From contig NC_091111.1 in NCBI RefSeq assembly GCF_024713975.1, positions 11,233,001 to 11,297,000 on the forward strand: a DNA stretch of 64,000 nt. The letters run 5' to 3'. Origin of the DNA: Paralichthys olivaceus (Eukaryota > Chordata > Actinopteri > Pleuronectiformes > Paralichthyidae). The notes below the pieces were generated by a model that searched no databases, was not told the DNA's origin, and saw only the letters and a list, made by a program, of their open reading frames with translations. Positions within the stretch are counted from its first letter, which is position 1; each line of letters opens with the position of its first letter. The translations under genes and the position numbers were made by a program. Shown here piece by piece: positions 1 through 13,568 of the stretch.

Positions 1-2430
1 GTGTCAGAAGGAAACAGTGACTTTTGCCATTTGTCTTTGACATTTTGAATGAATCTTAATTGATGCTTGAAGTATATGTTCAGTTGGATTTTATTGCATC
101 AAGGTGGTGCTACAATTTTCTACTTAATGCAAAGTTAGAATTTAGTAGGACCATACGATTCACAGAGTCTGGTTGTAGTTAGGTTTAAGATTGACATACG
201 ATGTGCAATTTCAGAAATAATGTTAAATTAAAAGCAGGAAACATTGAACTGGCAGGTACACTGTTGCTGCAGCTCGACCAGCCTGGCCTCTTTGTTATCG
301 TCTCCATGTGTTTTGCCATTTTGAACATGCAGCTTTAGGAAAAAGTTGCACTGAGTTTGGGGAATTGTTTCGGGAGCTTCAACGGTGAGAGAGGTTTACA
401 GTCTGTGCCAACATTTAATCAACAAAAGCACCCTGATAGCGATCGATGGGTTAAAGTTGAGAACCTTTTAAAAATATTTCACGAAAATCCTAACTATATT
501 TTCATGTCATTATGTCAAATACACTTGCAGCTTTACTTAATACCAAAAATATGGTTTAGCAGTAGTGAAAGTTGGAGGGAAATCAAATGAAACTATATTG
601 AGACTCTGCAGCTACATGAAAATTGCTGCCTTATATATATTGTCAGATAAAAACATGATCAGGTGACATTATGTTTCTCTAAATTACTAATGTCTTTTCA
701 AGGTTTTTTCTTGATTTTTTTCTAATTGAGAGCAAATTGGAGATTTTACTTTGGTCAGAAAGAAGCAATCGTATGTGATCCATTTTATTTATTTATAGAG
801 CCTGCATGTATATAATATCAGTGATAGAAAAAAAAGCAGTAAAATCTACTAAACTGTGTTAGACATCTAAAACAAAATCTAATTTTGTATTAATGCATCA
901 AACTAAAGCCTGGATTTGTGTACAAAAACAACTCAGGGGTAGATCAAACATTCTGTATATTCAACTACTGTAGATAAGAGAAAGTGAAAAGTCTCAATGG
1001 ATCCAACTGATGCAGCCAGATTCCTCCTTTTCTATAATTTCATCCATTCGTCACATCTTTTCTCAGGACTTCAGGGGACACCTCAACAGCCGTAAAAGCC
1101 GCGATGCTGATTTTCCATCTCAATCAGCAGTATATCTGTGAGAGAGAAACCGACACCACCTCCAGAGACCGTCAGACAATGGCCCATACATCAGATTTTT
1201 TCTCCCCCTCGCCTCCACCCGACTAACAAACTGTGACCTGGACCTGGCACTCTGACATGGCAGCCATTCAAATCGACAAGCTAAGAGACAGGAGTGCTAC
1301 ATGATCCTGTTCTGGCAAGATTATAATGCTTCCAAAACCACTGCCAAAATGCATGAAGAGCAGCGACTGTAGGTTTCACTCACTGGAGCCAGCAAAGACA
1401 TGTAATATCTAATATTTATATTATAATAGTTGTTTTTCAGGGCTTTTGTTTTTCAAAGCAAAAATACCTCAACTGTTACCACATGTCAAGTATAATCTAT
1501 TTAATTGGTCAATAATCAAACAAACTTCTCAGAAAGATGCGACTAGAAATACTACACCCACTCTGCATGCAGTCATAAATATTAACATGTAACATTATAA
1601 GAAAATTCAAATTTGAATACAGAGGAACCAAACAATTGGAAGAGGGATGGAGGACAGCAAAAGAAAATTACATGAATGTGAGACCTGAAGAGCATAATAA
1701 TAATAATGCTAATAATTTGTTTAGCTGAAGTTGTGAAAATTTAATCCACCAGCAGCAATGAGCGATCTTCAAAATAATTTGTATGACAACTAATTCTACC
1801 CATCAACTTTCAAACTCCATCTTAAAACTCCTTCCTTTCTCATTTGGTGCCTTGGATCTATGAATATGCTAATGTAACCCCACCCCCACTCCTCCTCAAA
1901 GCTCACCTGTAGTTGAGGATCCTTTTCCAGACACTAAGCCCCACCCACGAGTTGAGAGGATTGGTTTCTCAGGTTTGTGTCACATACCCTGTCTGTTTGA
2001 ATCAGAAACATTTATTTCCCGTAGTGTTAGGGTTTATCTTTAAAAAGTTATCTTCCATGATCTTGATTTGATCTGACAAATGTGTAACATTTAATCACTG
2101 TGCACTCAAAGTTTCATCATTTGGTCATCAGACGCGAGAGATACGTGTGTTCAGGAAATAGTACGAGCTGCTGCAAGTGAGTCTCATCAAATTTGCACAA
2201 AGAGGTCTTGAGCTATAAGCAAATATGTGATAGGTCACACCGACTTGCACCGATCAATCTTAGCTGTTCAGATTTTGGCATGAACATGTCTGCCTATTGT
2301 GTAAAATTCTGGCTGTAAATGATACGATATTTGTGGCCTATGGATTAGGCTGAAACTGCTTTGGTTGGCCTGTTCCCAACCAAGGCTTAAAGATACTTAC
2401 CAAGATATAATGATGACTGGACAAATTCTC
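1..2430. other. Intergenic DNA, no gene seen
   Basis: AT-rich spacer. No open frame here resembles a known protein, and no splice-bounded exon pattern, RNA gene or clear mobile element was recognised. The few frames of 60-80 codons have no recognisable composition or motif. Confidence 0.5.
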
Positions 2431-2439
2431 AAAGAATCA

Positions 2440-2800
2440 CAGCCAAGATTCACCAGGCCCTGACCGTGGGGAAGATATTTTGGTCGATGGCGCCTATGGT
2501 TATCCACCGATCTTGTTCATTTAGAACAGAAATGTGGACCCTCACTCTCCAAGGCTGCACGCCATGTTTGGTCAAAATCAAACTTCTAGGCTCTTTTCAT
2601 TTTACTGTTTACATGAGGCTAAAACTTTGCTCCCATGCTGTGACCTTGACCTTAAACAGATCTGAACAAAAAATAAATAAATCGATAGCACAGGTCTTGA
2701 CCTTCCTCCCACACAACTTGCCAAGTTGAATCCAAATAGGATGAAAACTGCCTGAATTATCGCTGTGACAGACAAAGAAAACAGCAGACTCCACTGTTTG
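2440..2800. repeat. Diverged dispersed repeat of the GACCTTGACCT type
   Basis: The stretch contains the recurring phrases seen in a family of short fish repeats: a TGTGACCTTGACCTT core near 2640, a second CTTGACCTTCC near 2697, then a segment on coaxing an AAATAGGATGAAAACTGCC-like tail. It resembles the better-preserved tandem units at 8,040-8,760. No coding capacity is retained. The family assignment is from memory of fish repeat phrases, not from a library search. Confidence 0.35.
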
Positions 2801-2889
2801 GTGGTTAAAGCGTTGTCCTGCTACCCTGTGGCGCAGGTTTGATCAAAACACATGAGTGTGTCCCTCCTGGGCCCAGGTTTTGTAACATA

Positions 2890-5800
2890 ACTTTGCATGA
2901 CATCAACACGGATGATAGAGTTGTTTTTCTCTCAGCGGCAGATCCAACCAGCTCAACCAGAAATACGTGCAGGTTTTCGGAGGTTTGAAATTTTAGCCAA
3001 TATTACACGGCGACGCACAAATGATCTCGTCGAGCAAGATCCTGGAACAGGTGGGTTTGCACGTCACAGCTGTTACTTTTAATTGCGCGGCACAAAAAAC
3101 AGACAACAGAGGTTGAAACACAATGTCGTCGTGATCCACAGCTGTGTCCTGCAGTGACCTCAGGAGAAAGGGAGAGAGAGGAGAGGGAAGGAAAAAAAGG
3201 GTGAAGGAGCAGCTCTCATTGTCACCGCGCCAGGTTATTGTTCACACTCCTTCGCATGCAACCCTCTGCCTGAGGCCCTTTATTATCTTGTGGCACGTGA
3301 GCCCAGAGGTCCATTTTATATTTGAGGAAAAAGACATTTGGCTGCAGCTCACTGAAGGTGAGGAAGGAAACGATGACAGAAACGTCATGTGCTGGACTTC
3401 AAACAGAGATGAGGGCTGAGAAGTAGTTGAGATTTACAAAATAAGAAAACTCAAAGTTCTGATATGCATCAATTGAAGCTGACTCACTAAACATTACTCA
3501 GTTTGTGATTGTCTGTTCAATACGTTTCTTTAGACTGTCTAAAGCCGACTGTAAATAAAGATGAACGACGTGATGGCTTCCCAAAAGCTTTTAGATTTAT
3601 GTGCAGTCCATAGTCTAAACTCAAAAGTTAACTGAGAGATTTATCATCTTAAAATATGTTCCCAGCTTAGGTTTCTACTTCTTGAAGTTTTTTATTCCTT
3701 ATTCACTATATTCAATGTGTGATGTGACTTTGGGGAACTGACTTTATTTGAAGAATTTTAACATCATAGAATTAAAACAACATTCACTTCATTTAGGTTG
3801 CCTTTGATGAGCATGTTAATAATGGTTGTCATGAAATGTCTGGAGATTCAAACAGCTCAGCTGCTGCGTTAAACCTGACACGTTAGTATTAGCTTCATCT
3901 GTTTCAATGGGACTGCAGCTGAAGTGTCACACCATGTAAGAGTTTTCTGAAAGAGAGAAAATATCCTTGTTATGATCTTCAGGAGTCGGAGACGTTCACT
4001 GTAAGACTATCAGACAAAGACAAACCGGTCCAACCACTGGCCCTGATGTCGCCAGTCAAACAGCACTTTATGGGTTCTGGCTTATTTCACAGGAGACACA
4101 GTAGTTTGGCAAATCTCCAGAGGAAACAACATCTGGAATTCTGCTCTTAATGGGTTTTACTTAATGGGGGTGATGGACTGTGTCACTCCAAAGAAAGCTA
4201 AATTCACAGATGACTGTGTAGTGTTAAACAAGATATGCAGTAATTCTTTTCTAAAAAGCTTCAGCACATTTTGGAAATTAATTTGACACATTTACACTTC
4301 CTACACTTGCCGAAATACAGAGTCTGCACCGTGGGGATCGGCTGATGTGGCCACTGATACAGACATACATGAACACACATCAGTGATAACAAGAAACCAT
4401 CTTTGAGAAAAAATGATTTGATCTGTACTTTGACTCTCGCTAACATGGAGGCTGGCTTCATGACCTACACTCCAGCCAGTCACCAGGGGGCGATCGAGAA
4501 TATTCACCATTTTTGGCCAGCCTTCATTTCGTCCATCTTTATATACAGTTAACGTTTGAATAGTAAGTGAGTGATCCAAGTTTTCTCTGTGTTTTTGTCA
4601 CTTTTGCATTTTCAGCTCTTTCCACTTAGTTTTGAGAAGTGAATATTTTATCCACTCTGTAAATAACAGAATAACCAGATGGCTTCTCCGCATAGCTATT
4701 GTTTCTCCCGGAGGATTAAAAGGCCACCATTTGTCTCTCATTATTCACGCTGCTGTTTGTGCAGTCTGGGATTATTCTGCAGTTTAACAGCCACACCGAA
4801 CAGAAAGACATTACATCAGGAAGACGATGGCAGCGGCCCAGAAGAAAAGTGCCAGTAGGAAAAATCTGGGAAGAACTAATTATATCCAACAAGCTAATGG
4901 TAAAATTGCTTTTAAATGTCCACAGACCTTCAGTGGACACCAGTTTATCAGCATATCGTTTCTGTGTGATGCCACTCAATCTTTGAAGACTGATTTACAT
5001 GATTAAATTAATTTGAGCTCTCTATCATGAACCATGCAAAGAGCAGCATCGTCTAGTAGCACCAGTAGTTATTGGAGACAGAGCTGCTGTGGAGGAACAA
5101 ATTATTGAATTACTGCTGTAGAGACGGAACAACTGTTGTTTAGAGCTCTGTCTGATCCACATTTAAGATTGACAATAAATCAATTACTATGGTGGGTTTT
5201 AGTGCAATTTTCACGTAATTTCAAGAAAATCAGCACAAGAAATGAGACTTTACACACATCGTCATACACTTTTCTTCAGTGAGAATTAGGAAGCTGTTTG
5301 TTTGGTTAAACAGTCGCTGGCACTAATTAAAACTAATTGCTGCCATTAAATACTTGGCAGATGCCGAGGGCAAAAGAAGATGGTATGACTGTGCAAAACA
5401 TCAAAAGGTGAAATACAATGTAGAAATGTGGATTTTATGTTTTCTTCATGTATCATGAGGAAGGTGATAGTTTTATTAATCCACACAGATCTGGTATTTT
5501 CCTCCGATACTACTTTCTTCATCTCATTTATGTAGCAGTGGCTTCAGTAAGATGCATGTCTCATGTATGTCTTGATTTATTAAGTTATGGCTGGAAACTA
5601 TTTTTCACGATGAAAATTTGATTAAAACCAAACAAAAAACAAGAACTATGACAAAATGTAAAACATTTTTCAACTACTGATAAAAACCAGTAACATGATA
5701 GACAAATGAATGCACAAGTTTTAATGGAACGTCTCACACACTGTGGCTCCTGATTCGTCTTTAACACTTTGGTCTGATTGTCAGAAGAGGATTTAGCAGC

Positions 5801-6150
5801 TTGACCTGTTGCACTGAGATTAATAAGAAGCATCTCACAAACTTTTGTGTCTGTCAGACTGTCACTAATGTTACCTGAACAGATATATAGGCTAAGGCCA
5901 CATGGCCATGTTTTATTTAAATCTCACGTACATGCTACTTCTGAGACATTGAGAAGCGTTGCTGGCCATGGTTTTAGGTGTTTTAGTTTGAAAGAACAGA
6001 AACTGAGACTTACCTAGAGTCCGCTCGTGTTGTGACCAAAGGGCGTGAAGGAATCAGTTCCAGTTTGAAATCATCCTCTAAACAAAGAGAACATTATTGA
6101 TGCCATGCAACAAACAAAGCTCATCTAAAACTAAACCCAGAAAAATGTAA
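2890..6150. other. Intergenic DNA with one short repeat, no gene seen
   Basis: No exon-like segment was recognised. The only clear element is a CACCAGGGGGCGATCGAG repeat at about 4,466-4,552, listed separately. Confidence 0.45.
4466..4552 (+). repeat. Short dispersed repeat (CACCAGGGGGCG...CATCTTTATATACAGT)
   Basis: It starts with CCAGTCACCAGGGGGCGATC and ends with TCCATCTTTATATACAGT. Related copies lie at 25,395-25,475, 27,166-27,247, 27,440-27,490 and, reversed, at 59,120-59,225. The repeated ends within one window show that it is a mobile or amplified element rather than unique sequence. Confidence 0.6.
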
Positions 6151-6379
6151 TGTATTTTGGTGACGAAGGGACAAAACTAGCGAGTGTGCTTTCATGCACA
6201 GTGAAATATGGTGCCAAGGCCTGACCGTGGCTATGTTTGAATCATTTGAGCACACAAATACAGATGAGGACTTGATCAAGTGTTGAATCTGACTCACAGT
6301 TATTTCCAGGTAGAATAAGGAGAACCAAGCTGGTAAACTCTGGACATATCAGGGAGGATCGGGACTGAACTGAAACGGA

Positions 6380-6560
6380 CGACGTGGCAAAGTGAAAAAA
6401 CAGAGACTTATATACACGAGGAAGCAAATTGAGTGCAGGTGTAACACATGAGGAACCAGGAGTAAACAATCACAAGAGCGGGAAATCTGACAAAGACAAG
6501 AAGTAAAGGAAGACAGACACACAAGGAGAGACGTTTCAAATTAAAACAGGAAATTAAGAA
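6380..6560. repeat. Dispersed repeat with AAAACAGGAAA segment
   Basis: The phrases GAGACGTTTCAAATTAAAACAGGAAA and AATCACAAGAGCGGGAAA, read in parts, recur in altered form at about 22,400-22,500, and in the opposite orientation at about 61,890-62,060 (TTTTATTTTGAAACTC then CACTTCCTGTTG). It is probably a non-autonomous transposon or LTR fragment. No open frame is present. Confidence 0.35.
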
Positions 6561-6839
6561 TTCAGTGCAAACAGAACCATCCAAATAAACAAAATGAAAT
6601 TTAAACACAAGGAGATTCTGAGACCATAAAATAAATCATATTCAAACTGAAAGTTTAAAAAAAAAATCAAGAAAGTAGGCAGAATCAATCCCTTTATGAA
6701 ACCACATTTAAGTTCACTAGTTCCAGATGTACAACAGTGCACTTGCCGATAAATATTAGTTCCCTAAACATGCTTGATTATTCATCAAAATCCATGAATT
6801 ATTCTCTGAGAAATCAGAGATAATTTTTAAAATCACCAT

Positions 6840-7008
6840 CTCACAAATGTACAAAAATATTCCTGGATCTGTCCCCTGCACAGAATTTTAATAGATCCTT
6901 CCTTGGGTCATGCCCAACCCCTCCACAAAATTTCATGAATATTGTTTTTGAATGATTCTGCAGAACAAATAAGTGCAGATGAAAACATAACCCTGGCAGA
7001 GGTAAAAA
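6840..7008 (+). repeat. Common fish dispersed repeat, tail segment
   Basis: The order of phrases TCCTGGATCTGTCCCC, GATCCTTCCTTGGGTCATGC, CACAAAATTTCATGAATATT and CCCTGGCAGAGGTAA is that of a very common fish interspersed repeat, whose less decayed copies end in a GGCGGAGGTAA-like phrase. This copy is non-coding. Identification rests on remembered repeat phrases. Confidence 0.55.
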
Positions 7009-7576
7009 AACAATGATTGGCACTCAGATGGGTGTAAGGGCATTTGATACTTTAAAAATGTGGTGCTGGAAAATTACAACTGTGTTGTTCTTTAACCAGC
7101 AAAGATACTTGCATTGTGCACTGTGCCACTCTCTATCTACACATTCACTGCATGGCTGACTTTAACAAATATGAAGTTGAAAATATGGCCACAACCATAT
7201 TGTGTTTTTATCTTCCTCATTATAAAACATCTTACGTTACAAAGCCCTTGGCGACTTTCCTGACATCTGACTAACCTGATTTGAAGGATCTTTTCAAATA
7301 TATATGACACCAAAGCCAATGTTTCCCCAGTGTGAGTCGTTTGTGGGAGAAAAAAAAGCTCTGACAGTCAGGACGCTGAGTGATGTGGGAGCTTGTCCTG
7401 GCTCCGGCTTAATTTTGTGTGGAGAACATTAAACTTCTGGTTGCTCAGCAGTGCACAAGGGAAACAGCCTTTGGCTCTGCAGACACTTACAAAAGGCCAA
7501 AAGGGGAGCGGAGCAGAGCACACACAAACATGAGTAATGACATCCAGCTGCTGGATGCACACACATTCACAGAAAG

Positions 7577-7595
7577 ACACACACACACACACACA
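7577..7595. repeat. (CA)n microsatellite
   Basis: Uninterrupted AC dinucleotide run of about 19 bases, with further imperfect CA-rich sequence just upstream. Confidence 0.9.
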
Positions 7596-8039
7596 ATGTG
7601 AGTGCAACAACACAATTCAGTAGCCTGTCTATTCAAAAAAACACAACGGTGAAATGTAGTTTTACTTCAAAAGCAAGAAACTGTGGCACAAGACAAGAAA
7701 ACTTCATTAGACTCAAAAAGTTTGGGAAATTGGTTGTGTTGCAGCAGCTAAATAACAGACAGTATCAGTAAAAGTAAAGTCAACCTGCAATATGTAAGCA
7801 AGGAAAGATCAAAATGAAATAGAAATAATACATACAGTTTAAACAGAGTTTAGTGTGAGAATATATATACTGCAACTGATTGCACATTAATTGCACAGCT
7901 AGAAATTAAGACAAACAGAGTTGCCATCTTTAATACCCACAATCCCTTTTGTACTAGAATTACAGCACTAAGGTGGGAGGCCTCTGCCAACCAGTGCAGT
8001 TTCCATGAACATATTTCCACAACCTTTTTTTTTCCAGAT

Positions 8040-8760
8040 ACATATAAGGTCACTGTGACCTTTTACCACGGAAACATAATCACTTTATCTTTGAGTCCAA
8101 GCAACAACTGATCAAAAGATGAAGACATTCCCTCAAGCAGTTATTCAACCGGCCAAAAACATGTTTTTGACTTTGATCATTGACGACCAACATCTAATCA
8201 GTTAATCAGTGAGTCCCAGTGAATTGTGACAGATGTAATGAAATTCGCAACAGGCTGTCCTGATATCACATTCACAATAACATGAGGTCACTGTGACGTT
8301 GACCTTTGACCCCCAGGCACCAAAAATGAATAATTTCATCTTTGAAGACATCCCCTTTAGCTGATCTTAAGATATCATGACCCTTTGCAATTAAAAGGAA
8401 ATCCAATCTCAAGTGAATGGTTTTACCAAATGTGAAAGAATTCCCCCGAGGCCGTCTGGAGATATTGCTTTCACAAGGCAAAATAATGTGAGGTCACAGT
8501 GACCTTGACCTTTGACCTTTGGCCACAAATTTCTATTCAGGTCATCCTTAAGTCCAGGTGGAAGTTTGTGCCCCATGTAATGAAAATGCCTCTGGGCATT
8601 CATGATCCAACCACCAAAATATAATCAGCTCATCTCTGAGTTGAAAGTTTGGACCAAATTTAATTAATATTGTGAGAAATCCCGGAGAATAATTCATGAA
8701 TCTTGATGAAAATAATCAGACACATTAAAGGGGATTGATATCTATCGGTGTGTGAATTTA
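8040..8760. repeat. Three diverged tandem units of an AGGTCAnTGTGACC repeat
   Basis: Units begin near 8,047 (AAGGTCACTGTGACCTTTTA), 8,284 (GAGGTCACTGTGACGTTGAC) and 8,490 (TGAGGTCACAGTGACCTTGA), each about 200-240 bases and followed by the same order of degenerate phrases (TCATCTTTGA, AAATTCCC or AATTCCCCC, GATATT). It is a tandem or segmental array of a fish dispersed repeat. Each unit carries an everted or inverted pair of AGGTCA half-sites, the third with several TGACCT copies in a row. Confidence 0.6.
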
Positions 8761-9169
8761 AGGGGACTACTGGGCCTTGGTGGAAGGATTCGCTCAGTCT
8801 GCATCATCTGGTTGAAAGTTGTGGGCAATGAGCTTCTTGTTTAAGATGTTTGGTGTTTGGCCTGTGGCACTGTTGTTAATCATCATACCTAGTGCTGCTA
8901 GATTCTGTCCTTGTGTGTTCTAAGACAGCAGCAGACACTATAATTATGTGTAAACAGCTACGAGGGCATTAAAATATGTACTCAAACAGGAGCATGTGTA
9001 CTTCTGCTCAACAGAGACCTCACTGAACCAGTTTCTCAAAAGAGCTTGGACGCTCAGACGCACCGGGGACTTCCCCTGCCGCTCTAATCTAACACATGAA
9101 GCGGTGACATCACTGGAGATGCTCACAGCACAGCACGACATCTGAAGAGTCTCAGGCCTCATTATGAGG

Positions 9170-9370
9170 TTGTCACTATCTTGAGGAGAGTGAAATTAAG
9201 GCTGACGTGGGAGAATTCTCCTCTCTGTTAATTATTCATTTAAAAGGGAAAATAATTACATTTTATGAGCTGTTCCGAAAAGCCACACTTGGAAATGAGG
9301 TGGCGTCCGAGAAAGTCTGACTGTCTGCTCTGAAAGGGTTTCATAGTGTTGCTGCTCTTGTTATTCACTC
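9170..9370. other. Candidate conserved non-coding element
   Basis: Unique-looking sequence with TTAATTATTCATTTAAAAG and AATAATTACATTTTATGAG homeodomain-type cores next to balanced, non-repetitive sequence. This texture is typical of fish developmental enhancers. No alignment was possible, so this is a guess from composition only. Confidence 0.2.
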
Positions 9371-9459
9371 AAAAAGAGACATAGATGAAGAGGAATCAAA
9401 ATTCTCAACTCAGCTAAAGTAAGTCAGAGATTTGTGACTGTTTACCTGGTACAAGCTTT

Positions 9460-9511
9460 TCACAGGAGTTTCCCAGTTTGGGATAAATAAAGTACATCTC
9501 TCTATCTATAA
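9460..9511 (+). repeat. Non-LTR-type 3' tail ending in ATAAATAAAGTA(CTATCT)n
   Basis: TTTGGGATAAATAAAGTACA followed by a CTCTCTATCTAT run is the standard 3' end phrase of abundant fish LINE or SINE copies. Only the tail is recognisable; no reverse-transcriptase frame precedes it. Confidence 0.5.
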
Positions 9512-10975
9512 AGGTCTTATGCGTTTGCTCTGATGCTGCTTCCAGAGACACACTGAAGTTATCTGGAGGTACCGGCTGTGAGAATACAAATGTCGGAGTC
9601 GCTTTGGACATTTTCTGGAATGTTTCCTGCCAGACCCCTAATAAAATGTACGGAAAAAATGTTGTAGGAGTAGAGCAGGATTCACAGTAAGCTAGTGGGC
9701 GTGTTGATTATGTTGCGAACACATAACAGACGTGAAAATGGAAAAAATAAAAAATGTATGAGGATGAAAAAGAGGTGCACACATGAAGAAGATGGAAACT
9801 TCATTAGTGTCAACTTGGAAAGACAACAAGATTCGAGAGCTTGGCGATGAGGTCAGATGCTTGTGTTGATGTGCGGGAAACAAAGCCATTTGATTTCCGC
9901 AGTGAAATTAGTATCAACCCTCGTCTGATGTTCCAGAAATGGTTTTCATGAATTTGGCTGAAACTCTCAAAGACTCCTGGACTCAGTTTTCCGGACCTTT
10001 CTCTGAGTTCAAGTCTGAAAACTGCTTAAAATGCTCTGTAGATTCAGCTGCAGGGACTTTCAGAGGACAACTTTCCTCTCAAGGACAGATGACAAGATGA
10101 TTTCTATCACTTCAGAGTCATTTTGGAAAGCTGCAGAGAAAATATTATTATGACCAAAAGTCAGAAACGAACAAAGATAAGATAAGATCCTCCATGAGTC
10201 CCACAACAGGGGTAGTTGCCGTGTTACAGCTGCAAAGGGAAAAGCAAAATACATGAAAATAACAGGCAGGCTGACAAATAACTGAGTTTCCCTTTAAGTG
10301 CTGCAGGCTGGAATCTATCCCAATTTGTTGAGAGGCGAGAAAAGACCTTGCAGAGGTGAGCAGTTCATCACAGGACACGTGGACTTCTCAGGCGTATTTC
10401 AGCTGCGAGTGCCAGCGACCGGGCCAAAGAGATCATTAATCATTATTTGATTGTGATCTTATGCTGCTTACTTGAAGTATTTACAGTGTTTAGAATATAA
10501 TCACATAAAACTCACGGACGTTAAGTGTGTAGAGGTTTTGAGTTTGTTTTGATAGCGTGATCTCCTCCATCTATACAGTGCAAAAATGATGAGAATCAGG
10601 TGGGAGCAGCTGTCAAATCCTGTGTAGCGTGTGGTGCTAAATGTATAAACAGCTCACTTGTGTGACTGTCACAGAACTATGCTGGTGATTCCCATTTAAA
10701 AAGCACTTAAACTTTGATGCAGCAGCTCGAAATTCAGGTTATAATTTCAGTGTCAGTAAAGAGGAACGAGGGGAAAACTTTTTGGGGATTTGGCGAGTGC
10801 TGTGTGTCCGTGTCCAGGCCCGGGTCTCGGCCAAGAACACATCTTTGTTAAAGAGCTGACAATAAAAATGCAGAGACGCTGTGAGGTGAGATCAGAGATG
10901 GAGCAAACGCACACAAACAAATCCTTGCAGTGCCGCAGAGAGAGGGATGGAGTGCTGTGCAGGGAGGGTGGAGCA

Positions 10976-10992
10976 CCCCCCCCCCCCCCCCC
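10976..10992. repeat. Poly-C tract, 17 bases
   Basis: Uninterrupted run of 17 C, followed by an ACTCTCTTT tract. The length should be treated as uncertain in any assembly. Confidence 0.9.
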
Positions 10993-13568
10993 ACTCTCTT
11001 TGACAGATACACACAGAGACAAAGCAGGAGGTGAGTTACGGAGCAAGAAGAAGAGAGGAAATATGTCAGGAAAAGTAAATGAAACCTCAAAATGGGCTGA
11101 AACTAAGATTTGTGATAATATGAGGTAGCACTGTGGAGCCACGACTAATTCATTTGTCTACATTAGGGAAAGTGAGTAGTTAAGACGTCAAGCTTGAAAA
11201 ACTATAAAAAATTAAACGCAATTGACTTTTAAAGTACCCGCAGGTTATTATGCATCATCAGCAAGTAATATGGAAAACATCCTACCGTCATACTTGTACT
11301 TAAATACCATCACATTAAGTAGTTGTATGTCTCAATGTATACAATATGTCTATATGCAACTGTGAAGAAGAAGTTTGGGTAAAATTATGGGGTTGGGTTT
11401 ATTACCCTCGATATTCAAATACAGTAAATCTTGCAAAATATGCACCAAAGGTATTGAAAGGATCTTGTATGAAGCTTGTAAAACAAATTTCTTATTCAAC
11501 CCATTTGCAAGACGTCGATGTGGATGTCAAAAGTCACCTCATCTTGTGTTTACACCGTATCCTGATTTCTTCCTCCTGTTTCTTCTGTCTTTCTTTTTGT
11601 GAGGCTAGAAACTCTGCTCTCACTGGGGGATTTTTGTAAATAAAGATTTGTTTATTTACTTTTAATACCGTGGTTTCATATTTTCATAAGATTGCTGGAG
11701 GACTGTCTCAGTGTTACTGTGTAAACATGGAGAGCACCAGCTGTGACCCCATGCTTGACCCCTATAAACCCCTGACCCACATCCCAACCTGCAGAAAAGA
11801 CAGAGTAAGAAATTAATGTGTGGCAACAAATGCGACACATCAACTCATCACGACCACTAACACGGGGGGGGGGGTAAAAACATTACATTGGTGACACAGA
11901 TGAAGAAGATAAAAAAATGTGTTGCACTTGCACACACATATCGAGAGAAAAGACCAAAACAAAGGGGGATATCCTGTTTTTCCAGAGCCCACTACTCCCA
12001 GAATAGCCCAGCATGGCGGGGAGGTAGTTATTTCTCTTATCACGGCTCACATTATGAAAGTCCCTGTGGCAGGGAAACATCCCTCATTGTTTTCTCACAC
12101 GCTTCCCTTTCAGACGTAAGGCTGAAGTGGCAGAGCCGTATCTCCATCAGCGTTGTTGGCTAATGTTACACAGACACCCACCCCCAACCTTATCTTAGAG
12201 CAGGAGCATGTGGAGGAGGGTGTATTGCACAAACATGTACAGACACACATCGCCTCCCACCTTTTCTTGTACAGTGGTATGCATACGACATTATCTGCTA
12301 CAGTTACACACTTGACGACCAGTGTATTTGGATTGTGGCATAAATGTTTTGCAAGCTCAAAAGTACCGTAAATAACAGAGTGGCACACGAGCGTACACGT
12401 CCCTTGTGCACATGCATATCTTAGTAAGAATCTCATGCGCAGCACATTGCTTACACTCAGTTCATGAACGTATGAAACACATTCACACACACACTCACGC
12501 ACGCATGCACACAACACACCAGTTACACCCATATCTGTGTCACTCCCCTGAGCACTTCTCACATCCACACTCACTGATAGTCCGGTATGTGAAAGTATCG
12601 TTGGCTCATAATAAGCAGCTTTACACAGCAGCTGCCGCCGCTCTGCCCATGTGTGCGCTGCTGGCACGCCTCACCCCGTACGTAAACCCACGCTCCGGGT
12701 ATTCACGGCATGCGATCTGGTCTGCGCTGGGGGCACCGCGCACATGTGCAGGGGTCAAGGCAAACTCCAGGCGGGGTCAAAGAACAGCAAGGTCAAAACT
12801 TTCAGTCGGGGGGGTAGAAGGTTTGGGATGGGATGGTGCAGCGGCTACATTCCTTCAGCAGTGTGTGCGCTGCCAAGGTGAAGTTGTGTTTGAGAGTGTG
12901 TTGTTGTAAAGTTTGTTCTGATCAGACGACACTTGTGTTCGCTCCATTTGGCTCATGGTGCATTTTCTATTTGTGTTGTTACCATATCTGCCTCTGGTGC
13001 AGATCTGCTGATGCCAAATTGGATGGTTTCCATCACAGTGCGCTCAAACCTTACGTGCACACATTCAAACCATGATTCAATATTTAACTACCACTGAATC
13101 AATCTAATTAAGGCTACATCCCTACTACTACTGTTGCGTTTCAAACTAGAATAATCTCTGTCCACATGGGTGCTTTGGCTCCGTATCAATTTTACTCCCC
13201 GTCCATAATATTCCTGAAAACGCACATCAGGTGACCACTCACAGGAAGCATTTGGTTGTCAATTGCAGATTTCTATCTCAAGCTTGTCTCTTGTAGGCAG
13301 TTGTATGTTTTAAATGCAGAATTTAACTGCACAACAGCTGTTAGCAAAGACGACAGGGTCAGGAACTTGTAATTAGTCATGGCTAATGTTGGTTGTTTTC
13401 TGTCCGTCCAGACTAAAGTGCAGCCCTGGAGTTTTCAGACTAAAACGGCACTTCCAAACTTCCAGAGCTGCTCTCAAACTTCAGAATAGTGTGGACACCA
13501 GCTGTATCCACAGCAGGGCAGATGTGTTCAAAGCATTTAGCATCGATGTAGCCTAACAACCTGTACAC

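Larger units (their letters stand above)
8770..13560. other. Intergenic DNA, no gene seen
   Basis: It contains a short non-LTR-like tail (9,460-9,510), a 17-base C run (10,976-10,992), an 11-base G run (11,864-11,874), and a CpG- and CA-rich stretch at about 12,370-12,830. Frames of 112-185 codons at 10,753-11,142 and 12,110-12,909 are explained by the low-complexity CA, GT and C-rich sequence and have no recognisable domain. Confidence 0.45.

Noticed and set aside
2820..2870. tRNA-like phrases (GTGGTTAAAGC, GGTTTGATCAAAAC)
   Set aside because: No cloverleaf can be formed around them. They look like part of a decayed tRNA-related dispersed repeat.
10753..11142. Open frames of 112-129 codons around the poly-C tract
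   Set aside because: The frames depend on the length of a 17-base C run and encode only Pro or Gly stretches and unrecognisable sequence.
12110..12909. Open frames of 167-185 codons on both strands
   Set aside because: They cross CA/GT-rich low-complexity sequence that leaves several frames open at once. There is no domain, and composition is dominated by His, Thr, Cys and Val from the repeats.
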